From the NCBI GenBank assembly GCA_049673305.1, contig JBATXM010000009.1:62001-126000 (forward strand): a stretch of DNA of 64,000 bases, given 5' to 3'. This stretch comes from GCA-003244245 sp049673305 (GTDB lineage: Bacteria; Actinomycetota; Actinomycetes; Mycobacteriales; Pseudonocardiaceae). Position numbers and translations under genes: made by a program. The notes below the pieces were generated by a model. That model had not been told where the DNA came from and ran no database searches. It saw only the letters and a list, made by a program, of their open reading frames with translations. Shown piece by piece: positions 8,863-18,447 of the stretch. The stretch's first letter is position 1. The number at the start of each line of letters is the position of its first letter.

Positions 8863-11811
8863 TCACTCGGTGTCCTCTTTTCCATCCGGACGCTCTGGTT
8901 TTCCATCCTGGCGCTCTGGGGGCGACCAGGTAGCGTGCTGGTCGATGGTTACCCGGGCCTGGCGCCCTTCGCGGACGCCCTGTTGATAGCTGGAGAGCCG
9001 GCCACGAATGGACTCCGCGTTACGCACCGGCGGACTCGCGGCGGGCCCAGCCCCACTTACGGCACCAGGCACCAGGAGCGCCCGCGGTTGCCTGCGCGGC
9101 AGCCCCATGGCGGTGACCTCCGAGCTGACCGGCATCGCCAGTGCCTGCGCCGCCCGCCAGCCCTCATCCGCCGCACCCCAGCGCGGCGCAGGCGAATCGG
9201 CTGGAGTCGTGGACTCCAGCGGGGAATCATCGGAGGAAGATTCGGCCAGTGTCTTTCCCGGCTGGCGACGTGTCAGCGGCGCGGAACCTGCCGCAGCGGG
9301 CGCTACCGCCTTCGTCTGTGGCGGGTCCGGCAAGGGGGGATCCGGCAAGGGGGCATCTGGCAGCGGCGCATCCGGCAGCCGGGGTCCCGGTGCGGGAACC
9401 TCCCACGTGCTTCCAGCCGGCCCGCGAGCCGATGGCGCAGTCCAGCGAACCGGGACGGCTTCATGCTCCTTGAACCATGCGGAGGCCACATCATCGAAAA
9501 TGGGTGTGGAGTGCTGCAGCGTCGTTCGGTGCCCCAGCCCAACCGTTCCCCCCACAGTGGTCCGGGCCGCTCGGAACAGTTCCGTGCCGGATGATCCAGC
9601 GCTAGGGACATCCACCGGAGCGTCCGCTGGAGAGCTGGGCGACGGTCCGGGTGGAGCCGGTGACAGTTGCGCTGACGTTAACCGCTGGCCAATGTGCTGC
9701 ACGTGCTCAGAGTTGTCGTGCGGATCGTTTGAGGCAGGTTGGCCAGCCAACTGGGCGCCGTGGGCATCGGGCTCGTAGCCGTTGGCCTCGGCCCGCTGAG
9801 AGCCGGCGGCCGCAGGGAGCTCCACCGCCTCCGATGCCACCCGCACCAGACTGGGCGGCATGGTGACGCAGGCACAGACCCCAACGTTTCCCTCGCCACG
9901 GCGCAGCTGCACGGTGATGCCGTGCCGGCCAGCCAGCCGGCCAACCACAAACAACCCCATCCGGCGGGACACCGAAGCATCCACCATCGGTGGATCGGCC
10001 AACCGCTGATTGGCCTCGGCGAACTCCGCTTCGGTCATCCCGACCCCGCAGTCAGCGACGTCAATCGCGACCGAGCCGTCGGCGGCGAAGTCGCTGGAGA
10101 CGCTCACCTGGCTATCCGGGGACGAGAATTGGGTCGCGTTGTCCAGTAGCTCTGCCAGCAGGTGCACGAGGTCGCTCGCCGATCGGCCGAGTACCAGGAC
10201 CGCGGGGGGTTGCTGCAGCACCAGCCGTTGGTACTGCTCCACCTCGGACACCGCAGCGCGCAGCACGTCCACCAGCCGGACCGGCCGGCCGGACCGACCA
10301 GCGGCATCGGTACCAGCGAGGACCAGCAGGTTCTCGCTGTTGCGCCGCATCCGGGTAGCCAGGTGATCGAGCTGGAACAGGTTGTCCAGCTGTTGCGGGT
10401 CCTGCTCACCGCTTTCTAGCCGGTCAATGAGCTTGAGCTGGCGCTCGACCAGGCCCTGGGTGCGGCGCGAGAGGTTGACGAAGATGTCGTTGACGTTCGC
10501 CCTTAGCTGGGCCTGCTCGCTGGCCAGCCGAACCGCTTGACTGTGCACTTCGTCGAAAGCCCTGGCGACCTGACCGATTTCCTCGCGGGTACCGACCGGT
10601 ACCGGCTCGACTGCGGTCGGGGGCAGTTCGCCGTCGCGAATCCGAGCCATCGCCTCGGGCAACCGCCGATCGGCGACGTCCAGCGCGGTGCGCTTGAGCA
10701 CTCCGAGAGGCCGCAACAAAGCCCGGGTCACAAAGATGCCGACCAGCACACCCAGCGCCAGGGCGAAGAAGAGGATGACCGAGTTCAGGCCAGCCTCGGC
10801 GCGTACGTGCTCAAGCAGCGCATGAGCGGTTCGCTCGATTCGCTGCCGCAGCTGCTTCTCGACGGTGGCGATGTTGTCCACGGCGAGGGCGCTGCGCTGG
10901 TCCCATTCCTTCGGGGAGATATTCAGCGGCTCTCCCGCGAGACCGCGGCTGAGGATCAGCTGCAACAGCCGCTGGCGGGACAGTTCCGCGTCCGGACCGA
11001 TCCCAGCGATAGCGTTGGCGCGCTGGGCGGCCCCCGGAGACAACCCGGACAACCCGGGCGACGTCGACAACAAGGCCTCCCGGACCGCGTCCTGTTCAGC
11101 GCTGAGCCGGACGGCCGCCGTGCGCAGGTCTTCGATCTGGGCGGGGCCAAGATGGTTGGCGTACAAGGCTTCGGAAACAATCGCGTGTTGGCGACTGATC
11201 TGCTCGCGGCCGGCGAGGAGGGCATGCGCGGCAGCCGCGTCGTTGGTGACGGCGACGTCGTCGAGCTGGCGAGTCAGCCCGGAATCCAACTCAACCAGCG
11301 GGTCGATCGTGTCGCTGTACTCAGTGACCACCACCTCAACAGGGCCGAAACCAGTGGTGACGCTTGCCCGCAGTGGTCGCAAAGAGCTGAGCGCAGCCAG
11401 TGGAGCCCGGGTGAAGTTCAGTCCCTTCACCTGGGCGGCAGCAGCTGAGACCACTCGCACGCTGCTGTCAACGGCGCGGAACTGCATGTCCAGCCCTGGC
11501 CGGTCCCCGAGACGACCGCTGGCAACAAACGCCGTCGCCAGGTCCCGTTCCCGCGCCAGCCCGCCAATCAGGTCGGACAGTTGCTGCTGCACGCGCACAA
11601 TCTGGGAGATCCGGGCGTAGGCCGGCGCGGCACCGGCCTGGTCCACGATCCGCAGGACACCCGTGACGAGGGCGACGACAGTCGGCACCAGCAGGACTGC
11701 GGCGAGCTTGACCACCACTGGCCAGTTGCGCCAGTACCACCGGGACCGGGTGGTCTCCGGGCCGGTCGCCGCTGCCCCCGCGTCGGCCGCAGAACTGATT
11801 ACAGCGGTCAT
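8863..11811 (-). CDS. Nitrate/sulfonate-sensing type histidine kinase, kinase A (CvnA-like)
   Basis: This is a 982-residue sensor kinase. It has TM1 at about 34-54, an extracellular NIT-like helical domain (about 60-340), TM2 at about 344-364, HAMP (365-435), a dimerisation helix with LFQLDHLATRMRR (candidate acceptor His483), and HATPase_c with ELLDNAT (Asn558) and ADCGVGM. The C-terminal third is Pro/Ser/Ala-rich and includes a tandem PLPDAP-type repeat (about 9320-9383). I start at the ATG at 11811 because AAGGCGG lies at good spacing. The longer frame to 11943 has non-protein-like composition. It is the first gene of the conservon. The family usually signals through Roadblock, DUF742 and GTPase partners rather than a classical response regulator. 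Confidence 0.9.
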   Translation of the reverse strand: MTAVISSAADAGAAATGPETTRSRWYWRNWPVVVKLAAVLLVPTVVALVTGVLRIVDQAGAAPAYARISQIVRVQQQLSDLIGGLARERDLATAFVASGRLGDRPGLDMQFRAVDSSVRVVSAAAAQVKGLNFTRAPLAALSSLRPLRASVTTGFGPVEVVVTEYSDTIDPLVELDSGLTRQLDDVAVTNDAAAAHALLAGREQISRQHAIVSEALYANHLGPAQIEDLRTAAVRLSAEQDAVREALLSTSPGLSGLSPGAAQRANAIAGIGPDAELSRQRLLQLILSRGLAGEPLNISPKEWDQRSALAVDNIATVEKQLRQRIERTAHALLEHVRAEAGLNSVILFFALALGVLVGIFVTRALLRPLGVLKRTALDVADRRLPEAMARIRDGELPPTAVEPVPVGTREEIGQVARAFDEVHSQAVRLASEQAQLRANVNDIFVNLSRRTQGLVERQLKLIDRLESGEQDPQQLDNLFQLDHLATRMRRNSENLLVLAGTDAAGRSGRPVRLVDVLRAAVSEVEQYQRLVLQQPPAVLVLGRSASDLVHLLAELLDNATQFSSPDSQVSVSSDFAADGSVAIDVADCGVGMTEAEFAEANQRLADPPMVDASVSRRMGLFVVGRLAGRHGITVQLRRGEGNVGVCACVTMPPSLVRVASEAVELPAAAGSQRAEANGYEPDAHGAQLAGQPASNDPHDNSEHVQHIGQRLTSAQLSPAPPGPSPSSPADAPVDVPSAGSSGTELFRAARTTVGGTVGLGHRTTLQHSTPIFDDVASAWFKEHEAVPVRWTAPSARGPAGSTWEVPAPGPRLPDAPLPDAPLPDPPLPDPPQTKAVAPAAAGSAPLTRRQPGKTLAESSSDDSPLESTTPADSPAPRWGAADEGWRAAQALAMPVSSEVTAMGLPRRQPRALLVPGAVSGAGPAASPPVRNAESIRGRLSSYQQGVREGRQARVTIDQHATWSPPERQDGKPERPDGKEDTE

Positions 11812-12143
11812 CAGGCCGCCTTCGCGGAAGCCGGGAGTAGCGCACTGCTCACTGGCACGGTGGGGTCCCTCCCCAGGAGTCGACAGTGGCCGGGCATCCG
11901 GCTCACCACAGGTCACCGCAGTCGTGGACCATCCACACCGCACGCAAGTAACGTCTCAGGCACCAAGCCGGATACGCTTGATGTCACGCACCGACGACAC
12001 GACCAGCGGCGCTAGACGGTCCCAGCGTCAACTTACCGTACTTTTCCAGCGCCTCGGCGGCTATAGCCGAGGGCACGCCTGGGAGACTGATCCTAGCCGA
12101 GCCCATCACCGGCTGCGGAGCATGCCACGTGCGGAGGAACCTG
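11812..12143. promoter_or_regulatory. Divergent intergenic region between the conservon and xpb
   Basis: These 332 bases separate the divergent kinase A and XPB helicase genes and must contain both promoters. I see no convincing -35/-10 pair or hairpin. The only clear elements are the ribosome-binding sites at its two ends, AAGGCGG for kinase A and GGAGG for the helicase. No gene is supported here on either strand. Confidence 0.4.
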
Positions 12144-13817
12144 TTGAGCTCAACGCCTGAGGTCGGACCGCTTATCGTGCAGTCCGACAAAACACTGCTG
12201 CTGGAGGTCGACCATCCGGGCGCCGGAATGGCGCGCGCCGCGATTGCCCCCTTCGCCGAACTTGAGCGTGCACCTGAGCACGTACACACCTATCGGGTCA
12301 CCCCGCTGGCGCTGTGGAACGCGCGGGCCGCCGGGCACGACGCCGAGCAGGTCGTCGACGTTCTGGTGCGCTTTTCCCGGTACGCGGTGCCGCAGCCCCT
12401 GCTGGTTGACGTCGTGGACACCATGAGCCGTTACGGTCGGCTGCAGCTGGCGCAGCACCCGACACACGGGCTGGTGCTGGTGTCGATGGACCGTGCCGTG
12501 CTCGAAGAGGTACTCCGGCACCGCAAGATCGCCCCGATGCTGGGAGCTCGGCTCGATGACGACACCGTGCTGGTACATCCCAGCGAGCGCGGCCGGCTCA
12601 AGCAGGGGCTACTCAAGATCGGTTGGCCGGCTGAGGATTTGGCTGGCTACGTTGACGGCGAAGCGCACCCGATCGAGTTGGCCGAGGACGGCTGGACGCT
12701 GCGCGACTACCAGCGCGACGCGGTGACCGGGTTCTGGGCCGGTGGTTCCGGGGTCGTGGTGCTGCCGTGCGGAGCGGGAAAAACCCTGGTCGGAATTGCC
12801 GCGATGGCCCAAGCCCAAGCGACCACGCTGATCCTGGTCACCAACACGGTTGCCGGCCGGCAGTGGAAGCGCGAAGTGATTGCGCGTACCTCGCTCTCCG
12901 AGGGCGAGATCGGCGAGTATTCCGGTGAGCGCAAGGAAATCCGTCCGGTGACGATCGCGACCTACCAGGTCATGACCCGCAAATCACAAGGCGAGTACCG
13001 GCATCTGGATCTGTTCGATTCCCGGGACTGGGGGCTGATCATCTACGACGAGGTGCACTTGCTCCCCGCGCCGGTCTTTCGGATGACAGCCGATCTGCAG
13101 TCCCGCCGGCGGCTCGGGCTGACCGCCACTCTGGTGCGCGAGGACGGCCGGGAAGGCGACGTGTTCTCCCTGATCGGGCCCAAGCGCTACGACGCGCCGT
13201 GGCGCGACATCGAGTCGCAGGGCTGGATCGCGCCGGCGGACTGCATCGAAGTACGCGTCACCCTGACTGACACCGAACGGCTACGCTACGCCACCGCGGA
13301 GGCCGACGAGCGCTACCGGGTGGCCGCCACCGCACGAAGCAAGCTAGCGGTCGTAGAGGCCATCCTGGGCCGGCACCCCGAAGAGCCGACGCTGGTGATC
13401 GGGGCATACCTGGAGCAGCTGGAGGAACTCGGCGAGGCGCTGAACGCACCGGTGGTGCAAGGATCGACCCGCAACTCCGAGCGGGAAACCCTGTACGACG
13501 CGTTCCGCAGTGGCGAACTACGCAGGTTAGTCGTGTCCAAAGTAGCCAATTTCTCCATCGACTTGCCGGAGGCCTCGGTGGCGGTGCAGGTCTCTGGCAC
13601 GTTCGGTTCCCGGCAGGAGGAGGCCCAGCGGCTGGGCCGCCTGCTCCGGCCGAAAGGCGACGGACGCCAGGCGCACTTCTACTCGGTGGTCTCCCGGGAC
13701 ACCCTGGACACTGACTACGCGGCGCATCGCCAGCGCTTTCTCGCCGAGCAAGGTTACGGCTACCGGATCGTCGACGCCGACGACCTGCTCGGCCCGACCA
13801 TCCCCCAGCTCGACTGA
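12144..13817 (+). CDS. DNA repair helicase XPB (ERCC3 family, Rv0861c-like)
   Basis: This is a 557-residue superfamily 2 helicase. Walker A is LPCGAGKT (about 207-214), the DEVH box is at 302-305, motif III is TAT (about 327), and the C-terminal helicase half ends with QEEAQRLGRLLRPK (motif VI). The N-terminal region GPLIVQSDKTLLLEVDHP is the conserved bacterial XPB start. GGAGG six bases before a TTG at 12144 decides the start; a GTG at 12129 is in frame but places the GGAGG inside the gene. In the family it unwinds or remodels DNA in an ATP-dependent way. Its usual neighbour, the Rv0862c-like protein, is at 1905-4184 on the same strand. Confidence 0.92.
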   Translation: MSSTPEVGPLIVQSDKTLLLEVDHPGAGMARAAIAPFAELERAPEHVHTYRVTPLALWNARAAGHDAEQVVDVLVRFSRYAVPQPLLVDVVDTMSRYGRLQLAQHPTHGLVLVSMDRAVLEEVLRHRKIAPMLGARLDDDTVLVHPSERGRLKQGLLKIGWPAEDLAGYVDGEAHPIELAEDGWTLRDYQRDAVTGFWAGGSGVVVLPCGAGKTLVGIAAMAQAQATTLILVTNTVAGRQWKREVIARTSLSEGEIGEYSGERKEIRPVTIATYQVMTRKSQGEYRHLDLFDSRDWGLIIYDEVHLLPAPVFRMTADLQSRRRLGLTATLVREDGREGDVFSLIGPKRYDAPWRDIESQGWIAPADCIEVRVTLTDTERLRYATAEADERYRVAATARSKLAVVEAILGRHPEEPTLVIGAYLEQLEELGEALNAPVVQGSTRNSERETLYDAFRSGELRRLVVSKVANFSIDLPEASVAVQVSGTFGSRQEEAQRLGRLLRPKGDGRQAHFYSVVSRDTLDTDYAAHRQRFLAEQGYGYRIVDADDLLGPTIPQLD

Positions 13818-13853
13818 CCGGCGCCACCTCAACCTGGCGGGGCCGCTGACCAG

Positions 13854-14894
13854 CTAGGTCCGCTCGGCAATCCGGTGGCACAGCCAGGTCAGCGCGAGCG
13901 GATAGCGGTAGTCGATCCCGCGGTGGGTGGCATCGAACAGCTCGAAGTGCACTCGCTCGTCGGGCAACCCAGCGGTATGCAGCGCCTCGCGGAATGCCTG
14001 CGCACCGAGATCGAGATACCACTCATCGCGGGTGCCAGCGTCCAGCCACACCGCCCGCAGCGAGCTCAGCGCCGGTGCGTACTTCGGCGCCATCCGCACC
14101 GGGTCCCAATCCAGCCATCGCTGCCACACCTCGGGACGCAACACCCCGGTGCGCGAGTCGAATGGCAGCTCCGGGGTGCCGTCCTCGCGGGCGGAGAAGC
14201 ACGCGGCGATGCCCAGCGTCATGAGCAGATCCTCATCGCCGGGCTTGGTGAACGCGGTCCGGGACTGGAAATCAGCCCACCAGGCGCTGATGTCACCGTC
14301 ATAGGCGCGCAGGTGGCGCACCGACTTGCCGAACTCGGCAAGGTAGCACAGCTCGTAGAGCGCATCCCCGGCGTGGCTGGCCAGCGCGCCGAACAGGTCC
14401 GGCCGCAGCATCGGCGTGATCATGGCGCCGAAACCGCCGGAGGACTTGCCACTGATCGCCCGGTGCGCCCGATCAGGCAGCGTCCGGTAACGCGCATCGA
14501 CGAAGGGCACCACCTCCTCACACAGATAGCTGTGGTAACGCCCAGTACCCGGCGAGTCGACGAACTGGCTGCCCCCATACGCCGTCCACGCGTCAAGGAA
14601 GACCACCACCGCAGGCGGGACGTCACCGGCGGCGAACACGGCATCGGCGGTTTCCGGGAAGGGCTGGCGGTACGGGCTGCGGTTGCGCCACATGGCTAGA
14701 TGCCCGGTGTACCCCTGGATCACATAAACACTCGGGTAACGCTGCCGCGAGCTCTCGTAGCCAGGCGGGACATAAACCCACAGCGGGCGGCGCGGGGGAT
14801 CGCCCAGCGGGTTGTCTCGCAACAGCATGCTATCGATCACATGTTCATCCAACCGGCCAGCCAGCTCGGCGAACCAGGGCAGCACGCAACTCAC
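13854..14894 (-). CDS. Esterase of the alpha/beta-hydrolase (esterase D/PHB depolymerase-like) family
   Basis: This 346-residue soluble protein has a nucleophile elbow GKSSGGFG (pattern G-x-S-x-G), a hydrophobic strand VYVIQGYTGH before it, and a C-terminal His in FDATHRGIDYRYP. These complete a plausible Ser-Asp-His triad. The closest recognisable types are enterochelin esterase/S-formylglutathione hydrolase-like proteins; the substrate is unknown. The GTG start lies one base after the map stop codon, so it is probably translated with map as the last gene of the secY-adk-map unit. It ends 36 bases from the convergent xpb gene. Confidence 0.8.
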   Translation of the reverse strand: MSCVLPWFAELAGRLDEHVIDSMLLRDNPLGDPPRRPLWVYVPPGYESSRQRYPSVYVIQGYTGHLAMWRNRSPYRQPFPETADAVFAAGDVPPAVVVFLDAWTAYGGSQFVDSPGTGRYHSYLCEEVVPFVDARYRTLPDRAHRAISGKSSGGFGAMITPMLRPDLFGALASHAGDALYELCYLAEFGKSVRHLRAYDGDISAWWADFQSRTAFTKPGDEDLLMTLGIAACFSAREDGTPELPFDSRTGVLRPEVWQRWLDWDPVRMAPKYAPALSSLRAVWLDAGTRDEWYLDLGAQAFREALHTAGLPDERVHFELFDATHRGIDYRYPLALTWLCHRIAERT

Positions 14895-14895
14895 C

Positions 14896-15714
14896 TCACT
14901 CCACCGTCAGCACCAGCGGGCCGTCCTCGGTGATGGCGACCGAATGCTCCCAGTGCGCGGCACGGGAGCCGTCCACGGTCACCACGGTCCAGCCATCGCT
15001 GAGTTCCTCGGTCTTGTCACTACCCGCGGTGAGCATCGGTTCGATCGCCAGGGCCATGCCGGGCACCAACCGGGGGCCGCGACCCGGCCGGCCCACGTTG
15101 GGCAGAAACGGGTCCATGTGCATGGCTGTGCCGATGCCGTGGCCGCCATAGTCGGCGATAATCCCGTACGACGTGCCATGCGCTGTGGCGGCGGCCAGCG
15201 TCGCGGATTCCACCGCGTGGGAGATGTCCGTCAACCTGCCACCGGGTCGGGCCGCCGCGATTCCGGCCTCCAGCGCGTCCCGGCAGGCGCGGGACAGCCG
15301 GCTGTCGGCCGGCGCCGCAGTCCCGATATGTACCGTCACGGCGGCGTCGCCGTGCCAGCCCCCGAGGATCGCGCCGCAGTCGATAGACAGCAGGTCGCCG
15401 TCGGCGAGCACCTGCTCGAGGCTGGGGATCCCGTGCACCACCTGCTGATTCACTGAGCTGCAGATCGACGCGGGAAACCCGTGGTAGCCCTTGAAGGACG
15501 GTACCGCGCCGGTATCTCGAATTGACTGTTCAGCCAGTTCGTCCAGTTCACCGGTACTCATCCCGGCCCTGACATGGCTCGCCAGCAAGCGCAAAGTGCG
15601 GGCCACCACCGCGCCGGCGGCACGCATCGCCTCGATCTCACTGGGAGACTTGAGCTCGATGCTTGTCCTACCCCGCAACCGTCGTACCACAGCACGCACC
15701 CCGCCCCCGGTCAT
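14896..15714 (-). CDS. map: Methionine aminopeptidase, type I
   Basis: This enzyme removes the initiator methionine from nascent proteins. In the 272-residue reading all five metal ligands are present: Asp112 (SIDCGA), Asp123 (WHGDAA), His192 (GGHGIG), Glu225 (AIEPML) and Glu256 (HWEHS). The start at 15714 (MTGGGVRAVVRRLRG) lies 10 bases after the adk stop. The longer open frame to 15843 lies inside adk and is not protein-like. The order secY-adk-map is conserved in actinobacteria. Here map is followed by an esterase rather than infA-rpmJ-rpsM, so the alpha operon must be elsewhere. Confidence 0.95.
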   Translation of the reverse strand: MTGGGVRAVVRRLRGRTSIELKSPSEIEAMRAAGAVVARTLRLLASHVRAGMSTGELDELAEQSIRDTGAVPSFKGYHGFPASICSSVNQQVVHGIPSLEQVLADGDLLSIDCGAILGGWHGDAAVTVHIGTAAPADSRLSRACRDALEAGIAAARPGGRLTDISHAVESATLAAATAHGTSYGIIADYGGHGIGTAMHMDPFLPNVGRPGRGPRLVPGMALAIEPMLTAGSDKTEELSDGWTVVTVDGSRAAHWEHSVAITEDGPLVLTVE

Positions 15715-15724
15715 CGCGCGCTCA

Positions 15725-16276
15725 TCACGCCCGTGTTCGCAACGCGTCCAGCGCCCGGGCCGTGACATCCGGCACCGAACCGACCGCAGGCACTGTGACC
15801 AACCGATCGGAATAGAAGTCGAGCAGTGGCGCGGTCTCCTCACGATAGAGTTGCTGCCGGTGCCGGATCACGTCCTCAGTGTCGTCAGCACGCCCTCGGG
15901 CGAGCAGGCGCTCGAGCACCTGGTCCTCGGGTACGTCGAACGCCAACACCGTGTCAATCTCACAGTCATGATCGCGCAGCAACGTTTCCAGGGTCTGCGC
16001 CTGGCATACCGTGCGGGGGAATCCGTCGAGCAGGAACCCGGCCCGGCAGACGTCAGGGGTAAGCCGTTGCGCAATCATCGCGTTGGTCACCTCGTCAGGC
16101 ACCAGAGCCCCGGCCTTCAAATACTGCTTGACCTGCAGGCCTAGCTCAGTCTCGCCACCAACGTGCGCCCGGAAAATGTCTCCGGTCGAGATGTGAGGGA
16201 CACCAAGCTCCGCGCTCAGCACTGCGGCCTGGGTACCCTTGCCCGCTCCCGGCGGGCCGACAATGAGGATTCGCAC
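15725..16276 (-). CDS. adk: Adenylate kinase, short form
   Basis: It interconverts ATP + AMP and 2 ADP. The P-loop GPPGAGKGTQ is at residues 7-16, the AMP-binding helix is HISTGDIFRAH, and LLDGFPRT follows. At 183 residues it is the short actinobacterial form, without the zinc-type LID insertion. The start is GTG at 16276, sharing one base with the secY stop (TAGTG), typical of translational coupling. Confidence 0.96.
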   Translation of the reverse strand: MRILIVGPPGAGKGTQAAVLSAELGVPHISTGDIFRAHVGGETELGLQVKQYLKAGALVPDEVTNAMIAQRLTPDVCRAGFLLDGFPRTVCQAQTLETLLRDHDCEIDTVLAFDVPEDQVLERLLARGRADDTEDVIRHRQQLYREETAPLLDFYSDRLVTVPAVGSVPDVTARALDALRTRA

Positions 16277-17595
16277 TAGCGCAGGAACCCTTCGTAGTTG
16301 CGCTGCATCAACTGGCTTTCGATCTGCTTGACGGTATCCAGGCCGACCCCAACCATGATCAGCACCGCCGTGCCGCCGAAGGGGAAGTTCTGGTTCTGCC
16401 CGTTTCCGGTCAGGTCAAGGAACAAGTTGGGCAGCACCGCCACGACGCCCAGGTACAACGAACCAGGCAAGGTGATCCGGCTGAGGACAAAATTGAGGTA
16501 CTCGGCGGTGGGGCGCCCCGGCCGGATACCGGGGATGAAACCACCAAACTTCTTCATCTCCTCGGCGCGCTCTTCAGGGTTGAAGGTAATCGCCACGTAG
16601 AAGTAGGTGAAGAAGATAATCATCACGAAGTAGAGGGAGATGTGCGCCCAGCTGGCCTGGTCGGACAGGTAGCGGGTGATAAAAGTCTGCCACCAGCGCT
16701 GAGTACCGGTGGGCGAGCTGGTCAACCGCGCGATGAGTTCAGGCAGGTAGAGCAGCGAGGACGCGAAGATGACCGGAATGACACCGGCCTGATTCACCTT
16801 CAGCGGCAGGTAGGTGGAGGTACCGCCATACATCCGGCGGCCGATCATCCGTTTGGCGTACTGCACCGGGATCCGTCGCTGGCCCTGCTCGACGAACACG
16901 ACACTGGCGATGATCGCCAAGCCGAAGAGACATACCAGAAAGAACACCAGCGGGCCTTGCGAATCAAGGATGTTCTTACCCTCAGCGGGGATGCGGGCGG
17001 CGATCGAACTGAAGATCAGTACCGACATACCGTTGCCGATGCCCCGTTCGGTAATCAACTCGCCCAACCACATGATCACACCAGTCCCTGCGGTCATGAC
17101 CACGACAATGACCACCAGGTTGAAGACGGACTGGTCCGGAATCGGCGGCAGGAGGCAACCGGAGAACAGCTGGCCGCGCACCGCGAGCGCCACAATACCG
17201 GTGGACTGCAGGATGGCCAGTGCAATCGTCAGGTACCGGGTGTACTGCGTGAGCTTGTTCTGACCGGACTGACCCTCTTTCTTCAGCACCTCGAAGCGAG
17301 GGATCACCACAGTGAGCAGTTGAATGATGATGCTCGCGGTGATGTAGGGCATGATCCCTAACGCAAACACCGAAAGCTTCAGCAATGCCCCACCGCTGAA
17401 CAAATTGATCAGCGAGTAAACGTTCTGATTATCTCCTCGCTGCACCCGGTCCAGGCACTGCTGGATATTGACGTAGGAGACCCCGGGCGAGGGGAGCGCA
17501 GCGCCAGCCCGGTAAATCATCACCATGCCGAGCGCAAACAGGATCTTGCGGCGCAGATCCGGCGTCACAAGGGCCGAGCGGAAGGCGCCGAGCAC
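16276..17595 (-). CDS. secY: Preprotein translocase subunit SecY
   Basis: This is the channel subunit of the Sec translocon, 439 residues with about ten membrane segments. The N-terminus MLGAFRSALVTPDLRRKILF and the following AALPSPGV are the actinobacterial SecY signature. AGGAGG five bases before the GTG at 17595 decides the start; the open frame extends upstream without protein-like sequence. It heads a secY-adk-map-esterase unit, separated from rplO by about 190 bases (17596-17786). No terminator was seen in that spacer, so read-through from the spc genes is possible. Confidence 0.96.
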   Translation of the reverse strand: MLGAFRSALVTPDLRRKILFALGMVMIYRAGAALPSPGVSYVNIQQCLDRVQRGDNQNVYSLINLFSGGALLKLSVFALGIMPYITASIIIQLLTVVIPRFEVLKKEGQSGQNKLTQYTRYLTIALAILQSTGIVALAVRGQLFSGCLLPPIPDQSVFNLVVIVVVMTAGTGVIMWLGELITERGIGNGMSVLIFSSIAARIPAEGKNILDSQGPLVFFLVCLFGLAIIASVVFVEQGQRRIPVQYAKRMIGRRMYGGTSTYLPLKVNQAGVIPVIFASSLLYLPELIARLTSSPTGTQRWWQTFITRYLSDQASWAHISLYFVMIIFFTYFYVAITFNPEERAEEMKKFGGFIPGIRPGRPTAEYLNFVLSRITLPGSLYLGVVAVLPNLFLDLTGNGQNQNFPFGGTAVLIMVGVGLDTVKQIESQLMQRNYEGFLR

Positions 17596-17786
17596 TCCTA
17601 CCTCCTGGGCACGGCCGTGGTACGGCCGTGGATCACGGACCAGCGGCCGCATAACCCGAAGGCAGCGACCGCACGGTGCAGGGGAACCTGACGGCGGATA
17701 CCAGCTAGGCTTGCCCACTCGTCCTGGCCGACTGTAACAGCAGGGCCCGACAGCAACAGCGACAACCCGTACGACGAGGGAGTCAT

Positions 17787-18230
17787 CTACAGTACGGTAC
17801 TGCTACCGCCCGCTGCGGCAATTTTGTCTCGCGCGGAACCGGAGAAGGCCGCAGCGCTAACCTGCAGCACCACCCCTGCGAGATCACCGTCACCGAGCAC
17901 CTTCACCCGCGAACTCTTGCGCACTGCACCAACGGCTACCAACTGGTCGGGACCGACGGTGCCCCCGGCAGGGAACAGCCGAGCCAGGTCGGCCACGTTG
18001 ACCACCTGGTACTCGGTGCGGAACCGGTTGCGGAAACCCTTGAGCTTGGGCAGCCGCATATGGATCGGCATCTGCCCGCCCTCAAAAGCAGCAGGCACGT
18101 TCTTGCGGGCCTTGGTCCCCTTGGTTCCTCGACCTGCGGTCTTACCCTTGGAACCCGCACCGCGGCCGACCCGCATCTTAGCCGTCTTCGCACCATCGGC
18201 CGGGCGCAGGTGATGGATCTTGATACTCAC
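17787..18230 (-). CDS. rplO: 50S ribosomal protein L15
   Basis: This 147-residue large-subunit protein has the basic Gly-rich N-terminus of L15 (RVGRGAGSKGKTAGRGTKG) and a PIHMRLPKLKGF core. It overlaps rpmD by four bases and is the last gene of the spc group before secY. Confidence 0.97.
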   Translation of the reverse strand: MSIKIHHLRPADGAKTAKMRVGRGAGSKGKTAGRGTKGTKARKNVPAAFEGGQMPIHMRLPKLKGFRNRFRTEYQVVNVADLARLFPAGGTVGPDQLVAVGAVRKSSRVKVLGDGDLAGVVLQVSAAAFSGSARDKIAAAGGSSTVL

Positions 18231-18445
18231 GTCGTCGTCACCTCGTTCGGGACTTCCTCCACCGCCACCAGGTGACGGACGGTGGCAATCATACCTCGGA
18301 CCTGCGAATTGTCCTCTTTGAGCACGGACTGCCGGATTTTGCGCAGCCCCAGCGAGCGCAGCGTCTCACGGTGGTTACGCAAGGTACCAATAGTGCTCCG
18401 AACCTGGGTGATCTTCAAAGAAGGCCGGAATGGTGAATCAGACAT
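18227..18445 (-). CDS. rpmD: 50S ribosomal protein L30
   Basis: At 72 residues it has the normal length. It is recognised by LKITQVRSTIG and TLRSLGLRKI. It starts two bases after rpsE ends and overlaps rplO by four, so translation of the three is probably coupled. Confidence 0.96.
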   Translation of the reverse strand: MSDSPFRPSLKITQVRSTIGTLRNHRETLRSLGLRKIRQSVLKEDNSQVRGMIATVRHLVAVEEVPNEVTTT

Positions 18446-18447
18446 AG

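Noticed and set aside
9320..9383. Possible CRISPR or regulatory repeat
   Set aside because: The 15-bp repeats are in frame and encode PLPDAP units in the disordered tail of kinase A, so they are coding tandem repeats.
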